This document shows positions 56,112-64,000 of a DNA stretch of 64,000 nucleotides, one piece after another. The position numbers were made by a program, and so were the translations under genes. Position 1 is the first letter of the stretch; each line of letters begins with the position of its first letter. A model generated the notes under the pieces. That model was not told the DNA's origin, made no database searches, and worked only from the letters and a program-made list of their open reading frames with translations. This DNA is from Arcuatula senhousia (lineage: Eukaryota; Mollusca; Bivalvia; Mytilida; Mytilidae), in NCBI GenBank assembly GCA_963971305.1, contig OZ020314.1:1922001-1986000 (forward strand). Direction: 5' to 3'.

Positions 56112-56165
56112 CCTGCGAAGCAGAGCTGGACATAGATGTAACTTAACATGCTTAACCAGTCAGCG
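56112..56165 (+). repeat. Head fragment of element I
   Basis: GCCTGCGAAGCAGAGCTGGACATAGATGT matches the head of element I at 28779 with two changes; the body is missing. Confidence 0.65.
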
Positions 56166-56259
56166 TCATTACTTAATTGAGTGATTTTTAAATCATTTAT
56201 TCAACTAGCATTTCAAAATATATATTCTAACCGCCTTTTGAATTTAAGCTGCGATTAGT

Positions 56260-56760
56260 TTTTTGAACATTTCACAAGAATTAGAAGATGTAATCTATAT
56301 ATTCCTATAACATATATAATGTTAACAGATTTTCTTCATAATCTCTTGACTATTAACTTTATATTTGAAGTCATGACAATATAGCTATGTACGTTTTCAA
56401 ACCTATCTTAACAGTTATGTTTGAAATCTGGTGAACAATTTGTTATTCAAACAATTTCTTGTGAATTTTATTAAATTTGATTATAAACGTTCATATGATT
56501 TAGGCTCAAATATTAGATTTTACATAAATTTCTTGAACATTACACAAGAAATAAGCAGATAAGATCTATATTATGTATATATTCCTATACAAACATATTT
56601 TCTTCATAACCTCTTGACTATTAACATTGTATTTGAAGTCATGGCTATATAGATTGTTAAGTTTTCAACTTATCTTAGCATTTATATTTAAAATCTGGTA
56701 AAAAGAAGTTTAATAAATTTACAAGAAATTGTTGTAATAGTTCAAGTTCAAATATAACAT
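56260..56760 (+). repeat. Diverged two-copy direct repeat, period about 270 bp
   Basis: TTGAACATTNCACAAGAA, CTATATATTCCTAT, TTTTCTTCATAA(T/C)CTCTTGACTATTAAC, TTTGAAGTCATG and AAATCTGGT occur in order near 56265-56440 and again near 56530-56700. Confidence 0.75.
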
Positions 56761-56888
56761 TTATTGTAGAATTTTTATATACGACTTTATGTTAATACAT
56801 ATTCTTGTAAAGAGCTACATGTTTTTATTAATGATATATACATCTTTATTTAAAATGCCCCCCAAAATATTTAAGTATTTTGTAATTA

Positions 56889-57858
56889 TTACAAATACCA
56901 AAACGCAGGTATAAACGGTTAAATTGGATATGCTATATATCGATATTTCAAGGAGTAACCTCTCATCAGTAGCATTTAAACCAAAACATTGGAAGATCAA
57001 ATTCCAAAACAGTTGAAAACGAAAAGTACTCAAAACCAAAACGTTCGAACAAGGAAGCCAAATCCAGCACCGAGGATATCGACCATGTGCATTACAAGGA
57101 AAGAAACCTGGTGTTTTCATCAATTTTGAATTTAGCAATCGGAAATTTCAGCGACAATATATTAGAAATTTTATGGTAATTCGTGTCAGACAAGTCTGAC
57201 TACCAGGCTTGTGATTACCCTCGGGGACCTCTGGTCCACCAGCAGCGGTTATCGCCCAGTGGTTTCAAAATTACAAATACCAAAACGCAGGTATAAACGG
57301 TTAAATTGGATATGCTATATATCGATATTTCAAGGAGTAACCTCTCATCAGTAGCATTTAAACCAAAACATTGGAAGATCAAATTCCAAAACAGTTGAAA
57401 ACGAAAAGTACTCAAAACCAAAACGTTCGAACAAGGAAGCCAAATCCAGCACCGAGGATATCGACCATGTGCATTACAAGGAAAAAAACCTGGTGTTTTC
57501 ATCAATTTTGAATTTAACAATCGGAAATTTCAGCGACAATATATTAGAAATTTTATGGTAATTCGTGTCAGACAAGTCTGACTACCAGGCTTGTGATTAC
57601 CCTCGGGGACCTCTGGTCCACCAGCAGCGGTTATCGCCCAGTGGTTTCAAAATTACAAATACCAAAACGCAGGTATAAACGGTCAAATTGGATATGCTAT
57701 ATATCGATATTTCAAGGAGTAACCTCTCATCAGTAGCATTTAAACCAAAACATTGGAAGATCAAATTCGAAAACAGTTGAAAACGAAAAGTACTCAAAAC
57801 CAAAACGTTCGAACAAGGAAGCCAAATCCAGCACCGAGGATATCGACCATGTGCATTA
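56889..57858 (+). repeat. 382-bp tandem array, about 2.5 units
   Basis: Units start at 56889, 57271 and 57653, exactly 382 bp apart and nearly identical. Landmarks are TACCAAAACGCAGGTATAAAC, TCAAGGAGTAACCTCTCATC, the hairpin GTCAGACAAGTCTGAC (57185-57200) and CCTCGGGGACCTCTGGTCC followed by ACCAGCAGCGGTTATC. The three similar minus-strand ORFs reflect the repeat only. Confidence 0.95.
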
Positions 57859-58019
57859 AATCGGTAATTAAACAATACGTTATGAATGTGCTTCAATCAA
57901 CATGCGTAGCCGTGGAATTTTGTGACATGAAAGAGACGAATATTTATTTTGTTACTAAATTATTTATTTCTTTTTTTCAACACTTTGACATATACGTTTA
58001 ATAGTTCATTACAGCAGTG

Positions 58020-58560
58020 AAAATTCGCCTGATTTTTACTTGGGGCTAAAACGTTTTTTTTTTTGCTGTATAATGTTTATTCTTCATTCGATTTTGAAAA
58101 AAAAAAAATGATTTTTTTATTTATTTCCCCATTAAAATCTTCTGTTAACTAACCCTGTCAAAGGCCTTGGTATATGTTGCATAGTTTCAAAAGATGAACC
58201 ACGTCCAAAATATCAATTGTTTTATTTTTGATCTGATTTTCTAAATCTTATTTTCATTGGAATCCTCGTGGAAATCCAAGCCTACATTTTTCAATCAGAT
58301 TTGCAATATTTCTTTCCGTTTTGTAGTAATAAGGGGTCGAAGGGACAAGAAACGCCATTTTATAGTTTGTTGACGCAAACGATTTGACCCAAGTTTAGTT
58401 GTAGTGAGCCAGCCAATTGTTATGAAGTTTTAATATGATGATTACATCTTCAAAAGGAGGCTTCTTAATGCGTTTGGGGTTTATGGACCTTAATTACTAT
58501 AAAAAGGAAAGAAGTTAGGTGTCAAAGGGCCAAAAATGTCAAGTCCCGGAAATAAGCTCC
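58020..58560 (+). repeat. Internal fragment of element H
   Basis: TGTATAATGTTTATTCTTCATTCGATTTT, CTCGTGGAAATCC, TACATTTTTCAATCAGATTTGCAATAT and AAGGGGTCGAAGGGACAAGAAACGCC match 49485-49790 in order; no ends are present. Confidence 0.65.
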
Positions 58561-59089
58561 AGTCTGGCAGGTTTTGGCCTGTAAAATCTGTTCAATCCTG
58601 AGATTATGTAAATAAAGGTAATAACAAAACTACCGAACTTGAATGATCAATCTCATAGTTAACGCTAACGTAACCTATATGAAATATTTGAAATTACCTT
58701 TGAAGTTCGTCAGTGATCATTGATTATCGCCTTTACAAATGTACCTCTGGGCATTTTCGGTTCGTTATACGAGTGTAACTTTTAATGTGTATTGACATTT
58801 GGGGACTTGAAAAAAGTTCGTAATATCATAATATTCGTTTTATCCACAATAATTTACATTTCAATTGCTGGAGTTTGGTTGGGGATTAGAAACAAAAATA
58901 TCGTTCTAGACGTATATTTTTGTAAGCGAGTTCGTTACATTCGAGTTTAACTGTAGTATGTTGATTTGACATAGCGATTTTCTGTTCTCTTAAACCGGAC
59001 TTGACACGCTAAATTGACCGTTAGCAACGGTTGTGATATACTGATATACAAAAAAACGTTTCTTACTCTCGTTACAATTATCTCGTTAG
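58561..59089. other. Unassigned sequence
   Basis: No gene or repeat end recognised. Confidence 0.4.
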
Positions 59090-59245
59090 TTGTCGTTGTT
59101 TGCGTGTTTATGTTGTGCGTTTCTTCCTGCTGTTTTCATTCGTGTTAACTGGTTTCGTCTTTTCCCTTACAGTCTTTTTACATTTTACTTCCCCATTTGT
59201 ACCTCTTCGCTTCTTTCTTGATATTTGAACACATATAAGACTATA
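59090..59245 (+). repeat. Retroelement 3' fragment (compare 32920-33110)
   Basis: TGTTTATGTTGTGCGTTTCTTCCTGC, GTGTTAACTGGTTTCGTCTT and CCCCATTTGTACCTCTTCGCTTCTT parallel the blocks at 32960-33090. Confidence 0.45.
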
Positions 59246-60431
59246 CAAAACATACAAATATATTGTATACAAACAATAGAAGAGATAAAAAATTCAAAAA
59301 TGAACTAACTCACCGACCAATTTATTTCTTGTCAATAGCTTTCTTGCGTGAAACCATTTACGAGGGCAAGCAACGATTTGAATAAATACGACATAGTAGG
59401 GTTTAGTTATTTACATAATAATAATTTTGAACATTGTCCTTTCATTTCTGGCTTACTGTTTTGCAAATAATCGACACAAATAGTGCTACATTTCTACTTA
59501 TTTGACTCGCTGTATGATGCGTCGGAGCAACTTGAGAATGTTTTCAAAAATATTCCGAATGCTTTAAATAAGATCTTGCTATACTTATAAAACATTTAAC
59601 GATGTAGTAAAACAGGTACTAGAGTGTTGCCAATAGTCAGATGACGCAACTACCAAATTTGAATGGTCTATTGTTTAAATTGGTTGAGAAATCAGTATTT
59701 TTAGAGTTAACATCATTTTCATTGACGTAGAAACAGTTTTGAGAAGACATGGAGTAGTGGACAACTTAAAAATGCATGTAAATGTCTAAAAAGCACCAAC
59801 AGATATAAACATAATGTCTAAATTGTGAGGAAACTCACTTAGAATCTTTTGATGCATTTGCATTTCAGAACAAGACGGAAAATAAATGATTAGCATTTTT
59901 CTGATATTAGAATATATTAATGTTTCCTATAAAGTACCGTGCCTGTCAATAGACATTGCTAAAGTTACTGTTGATGTTGATGAAGTTCAATATCCATGCA
60001 TTTTGTGAATCAAATGTTTCTAGAAATGAAACAATACATCTTCAAACTTAAATGTGGACAATTTTGACAAAATATAAGGTTTAAAACTCACAAAGTTTTT
60101 AAAATATTGCATTTGGTATGGCCATATGGAAAAAATATGTTAAGTTTGACGTCAAAAATGTAAAAACTTTGCTCCGGGTAATGAATACGATTTATTTTCT
60201 AAATAATGAAAGATCAACTTATAGTTATTTTTATTTTTAGATTTCATACATCAATTTATAAGACTTACTATTTTGTTATAACAAACAAACGATCGGCAAT
60301 ATTTGTCATGTTTGTGTTGTAATGCGCTATTTTAGAGGATTGATACTAAAATAAAGGAGTAACATAGGTATAGTATAAATGAACAATCTTTTTTGCACAA
60401 TTATAGTTATATTTATACATTGAATGCACTA
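59246..60431. other. AT-rich sequence, no gene seen
   Basis: Nothing recognised on either strand. Confidence 0.45.
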
Positions 60432-60530
60432 TTTTTTAGTTCATTTAGTGTGTAAAAGCGTGGACCTAAGCACATTTTAATGTGCGCAAAGGTACACGCT
60501 TTTATACACCAATAAAGCTAAAAAATATTG
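60432..60530. repeat. Near-perfect 100-bp palindrome
   Basis: The left half (ATTTTTTAG...GTGTGTAAAAGCGTG-ACCT..GCACAT) and right half (ATGTGC..AAGGT.CACGCTTTTATACAC...CTAAAAAAT) pair over about 45 bases with a handful of mismatches and a TTTA centre (about 60475-60478). TA at both outer edges would fit a Tc1/mariner-type target site, but this is weak because the edges are AT-rich. Confidence 0.75.
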
Positions 60531-60784
60531 AATTCAATCAAAACACGATCGGCCATATTTGAATTTAATTGTGAAATGTTTTGTAGGATTGTTATTGAAT
60601 CAGCCAGGATAAAAAAGTAAAGTATAAGTCAACAATCGTATTTTGAAAAACTATATTTATAAACACTATTGTACGGAAGCTGGCCATTTATGCCTGTTGT
60701 AGTAATTGATACGGTGTAATGATTTCATTCTATTCGATAATCCTTAAAAAAGTGCGCACGACTATTCAATTAGTATATGTAAGT

Positions 60785-61240
60785 TAAAGAAGCAGAGGTA
60801 GCAATAAGGTATCCGGATGTCAAAATTCCGAAAGGGCAGTAAACACCAACAAGAACGGGACAAAAACAGACAACATGTAAAACATGGAAACACAAACATC
60901 ACTGAATATTAATCAACAACGTGAACTACAGTCGAAACGAGAGTGTAGTCATATGCTACGGAAGATTAAGCAGTTCCTGCTTGCTATATCACACCAGTTG
61001 CGTTGCCGACAGTCAATTCCGTGTATCAAATCCGGTAAAGGAAGACAAAACAAAACCATATGACAAACCAAAATCTGCACTCATTTGAGAGATCAAAATC
61101 CCATATTTGTCTATAAGTACATGTTGTCTCCCGTAAAATTCTTGAATGAAAACAACAACAGAGGAGCAACATAACCCTGTGTGAGCATTTTTTGTGTAAG
61201 ACATGACGCTCTTCTAAGAAAATCGATGTAAGTTCCGATT
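60785..61240 (-). pseudogene. 3' fragment of the Penelope-like element
   Basis: The minus strand encodes EFYGRQHVLIDKYGILISQM (61013-61204), the C-terminal block of the same kind of reverse transcriptase, followed by the noncoding part also present at 52190-52310. The aligned plus-strand pieces include GTATCAAATCCGGTAAAGGA and CCCATATTTGTCTAT in both. It is truncated on its 5' side. Confidence 0.55.
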
Positions 61241-61860
61241 AGTTTAATGATTGAAAAGCGTGAAAATTAATATTGATATACGCATAATAGACAACTGGGT
61301 TGAATTCTTAAACGTTAGTCACCGAAAACTATAATGGTCTCAAACTAGTGTAGGTAAACATTTATATGAGTGACATCCCAATAATCCCTGCGAAAAAAGC
61401 GAATAATAAATCACCGCGACAAAACCCAGTAACTTATATAGTACATGTATTTGAATTAGGGCACAGAATGTCTCCCTTTTAAGGGGAAACGTTACTTTGG
61501 TCGACCATCTTACTTTTCAAAACAAATTTGCGTTATTGATGGTAATACCATGACACATTGAAATATTGATTTGAAATAGGGGGTCATGGCACTATGAACA
61601 AAAAAAATGACTGACATTACCATATACAGTTCATATTTGATTTTTAGAATCTGATGATGACTGTAAATTTACTGTTAATTGTCTGTCTTTTTCTGTTCCG
61701 GACTGATACAGGTCTTTCCAGTAAATTACAATATTGGTCTTTCTACTGTTTTTCTTTGTTTTGAACTTAATCAGTACATATCAGTCAAATACAGTTACTT
61801 TGTGTCACTGTTTTGGTCTTGTATTCACTGTATCAGATCATTTCAGAACTTTTAGATAAT
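61241..61860. other. Unassigned sequence leading into a tandem array
   Basis: CTGATACAGGTCTTTCCAGT- and GTACATATCAGTCAAATACAG-like words near 61700-61800 look like decayed units of the following 60-bp array. Confidence 0.4.
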
Positions 61861-62220
61861 TACCTTGATTTGAAATGACTGATGCCAACTGCATCCGTTC
61901 ACATCAGTGAACATTAGATTTTACCTTGATTTAGAATGACTGATACAGACTGCATCTGTTCATATCTGTCAAAATCCGATTTTACCTTGATTTAGAATGA
62001 CTGATGCTGACTGCATCATTCCGCTTCAGTGATCATTGGACTAACCTTGATTTAGAATGACTGATGCTGACTGCATCATTCCGCTTCAGTGATCATTGGA
62101 CTAACCTTGATTTAAAATGACTGATGCTGACTGCATCTGTTCAAGTAAGTAATTATTGGATTTTACCTTGATTTAAAAAGGCTGACCTTGACTGTATCAT
62201 TCCTTGTCTGCATTGTTGGA
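61861..62220 (+). repeat. 60-bp tandem array, six units
   Basis: ACCTTGATTTAGAATGACTG followed by ATGCTGACTGCAT and TTCAGTGATCATTGGA recurs every 60-61 bp. Units at about 62041 and the one before it are identical for most of their length; the outer units are diverged. Confidence 0.92.
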
Positions 62221-64000
62221 TGGACATTATTACACTCTCAATATGAATATTAAGTTAATAAAATAAATCTGATATGGAGTTTAAAATCTTCAACCTAAAA
62301 GCTTAACAGTTCAAATTCAAACCATACATGCATTTACCATTGAGCGATCTGTAGAAAGAAATGTTTTTATTATAGCAGGTATAATTCATTTACAAAATAA
62401 CGGTGTTATTAATATAATTTATTTCCAAAGTACACTTTTTGCAGCTTTTACAATGTAACTATCGACCTCCACATGCATGACATGTACATGTTTTATACGA
62501 TTTTTGTACCGTAACCAAGAACTTAACCAAAGGGAATGGAGAGACGGTCTGGCCGACGTACAATCAAACAACATACGTTGGCGACCGGGCTATTAAAATG
62601 ATTATCATTGAAAAAAGAACAGTTTAAGTTTATAAAATGTTAATGCGAGTCAACCTTGGAAATCAGCGACCATTCAAAATGACAAAAAAACAACGCTTTT
62701 AAATAAAACTTTGTTTTATCAGTTGAACATTTAATATTTGCTAGTAGCATAATATGATTCCTTCCGTAGTGCGACAAAATTATTTCATGTATAATGTTTG
62801 GAATTCCATCTTAAAATAAACTCTCGTATATGGGGCATAAAAAAATTATTGGTTACATATTGTACTTTTAAAGAGTAACAAGAATTTAAGGAAATAAGTA
62901 TTTCCCTCTTATGAATTATTTTTGAATTTTATCATTACGAAACCTCTATTCGAATTAAGACTTAATTTTACAAATACGAAGAAGAAAAAACTAGAAAAAA
63001 ATATCAATGATTCTTATACATATCTCAATTCGTTAATGAATTTGTAGGTTTCACACTTTATTCTATTTTCTTTATGAACCACAATTTCCCGACGTTTTGT
63101 TGAAAAGGAGCGAATATATTTTCAAGGACACTTATCTTGCTGGCATGGTTGCAGCTTAACTGGTTTGTGTGTTAACAAATTATTTGTCTGTTGAATCCAA
63201 ATTTGTTGGGTTTAGCTTTTGGAATTATGAAATTCGAATTCACTTTGGTATTGTGTTTTCTTTAGCTTTTCTTCAGAAAACCACGCCGCAGTAAACTTAT
63301 TTAATTTTGTCTTGACCGGGCCAAGCATATTTCATTTAAATGCCATTACAAAACCAACTTTTGTGAACTCTGTAGATAAATTTTGTTTATCTCTCGCGAA
63401 CTCCTCTGGTTGTCTTGTTAGCTATAGAGAAAGTTTATGCATCTTTTTTTTCTTTTGTTACAATAATCGTAGAGCTTATCATGAATAAAATATGATCGAT
63501 GTAAGATAATCGGCACAAATTCCATAAATAAAAGGCATTTAAAATCTGCATTGGAAGACAGCAAACAATTAAACAAAACACCGACAAGTTTCGCAATACA
63601 ACTCGATCGTCGATACAACCTACATATAGCAACGGTATTATTAAAATCCACAATCGAAAATATTCAGCAAAAATCGAAAGTAAATTCAGTCAGTAAAGAT
63701 TCGAGTAGAAATAATCTGTGTGCCAAGTTTCAAGGAAAAAAACCCGCTTTTACTGCCTCTTCTAAGTAAACTCTCATTCGCTTTTTAGATTGCATTTCCC
63801 AGACCGCTGACCTGTTCATGTAAAAGCAAACGTGAATCTTATTGTTTTGATAGATATAAAACAATACATCTGTACATATTTTTTTTCTTTTTTAAGGTAT
63901 TTGTTAAAAAAAAAAATGTTTATCCATTTAAATATTTTTTTTTATTATAAAAAACATTCATTTATTTCTAAAATTATTTTTTTCTATTGACATGATTTAC
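62221..64000. other. AT-rich sequence, no gene seen
   Basis: Short overlapping frames on both strands near 63418-63769 show no known domain. No RNA gene or element end recognised. The last 150 bases are very T/A-rich. Confidence 0.4.

Noticed and set aside
56815..57896. Three similar ORFs of about 100 codons with apparent hydrophobic stretches
   Set aside because: They are one frame through the 382-bp tandem unit, with starts and stops set by the repeat.
1..64000. tRNA, rRNA or other classical RNA genes
   Set aside because: No cloverleaf or rRNA-like sequence was noticed by eye on either strand; a covariance-model scan would be needed to exclude them.

Overview
This is a nuclear, intron-containing, AT-rich animal sequence dominated by repeats. 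Several repeats (the AGCTCACCTGACCC...AGGCTCC/GGAGCCT element, the CTACGCCTGACGCG tandem repeat, the AATGGCCGCC elements) are of a kind I associate with mussels (Mytilus-like bivalves). The organism call is pattern recognition, not a search result.

Only one host gene is well supported. It lies on the + strand as two exons. Exon 21555-22335 encodes a coiled coil containing 28 seven-residue repeats written by a 21-bp coding minisatellite. Exon 25923-27706 encodes a STAND-type P-loop NTPase (Walker A, Walker B, sensor-like TSR) and ends with at least two ankyrin-like repeats. The splice phases agree (1/1) across a 3.6-kb repeat-filled intron. The two exons together give 854 residues; more 5' exons must exist but I did not recognise them.

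The rest is mobile and tandem DNA. (1) 1-4388 and 8012-15507: stacks of short non-autonomous Helitron-like elements (families A, B, C, E), joined tail to head at a TT dinucleotide, most ending in a hairpin plus CTAG. (2) 15.5-21.5 kb: a minus-strand repeat (J), a 423-bp TTAA-flanked MITE, and a 5'-truncated LINE (18554-20530, 7-bp target duplication) with a reverse-transcriptase ORF, inserted into element K. (3) 22.7-24.9 kb, inside the intron: element L holding element G1, which holds a hAT-like MITE. (4) 28.4-30.4 kb: a 52-bp satellite split by element I. (5) 31.4-33.1 kb: G elements and retroelement debris. (6) 33.8-39.3 kb: about 18 monomers of a ~304-bp satellite with higher-order structure, carrying the 3' end of element G in each monomer, followed by a minus-strand G copy. 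(7) 41.6-45.7 kb: two further repeat sets that share only a 16-bp inverted repeat (TTTATTGCAAAACGGG) with that satellite. (8) 43.6-44.2 kb: a SINE-like insertion with a 13-bp target duplication. (9) 48.8-52.2 kb: G copies with element H nested in one. (10) 52.2-55.0 kb: a broken Penelope-like reverse transcriptase on the - strand, split by a 359-bp tandem array. (11) 56.9-57.9 kb: a related 382-bp array. (12) 58-64 kb: repeat fragments, a near-perfect 100-bp palindrome, a 60-bp tandem array and AT-rich sequence with no gene.

The most striking pattern is structural. Elements A, B, E, G, H and I, and less completely J, K and L, differ in sequence but share one plan: a 5' hairpin whose right arm runs into an (A)TAT(T/A)G-like junction, an internal tandem-repeat body, an inverted copy of the 5' tip just before the 3' end, and usually a short terminal hairpin before TT. 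This matches Helentron/DINE-1-type rolling-circle elements and suggests one old superfamily that built much of the window, including part of a satellite monomer.
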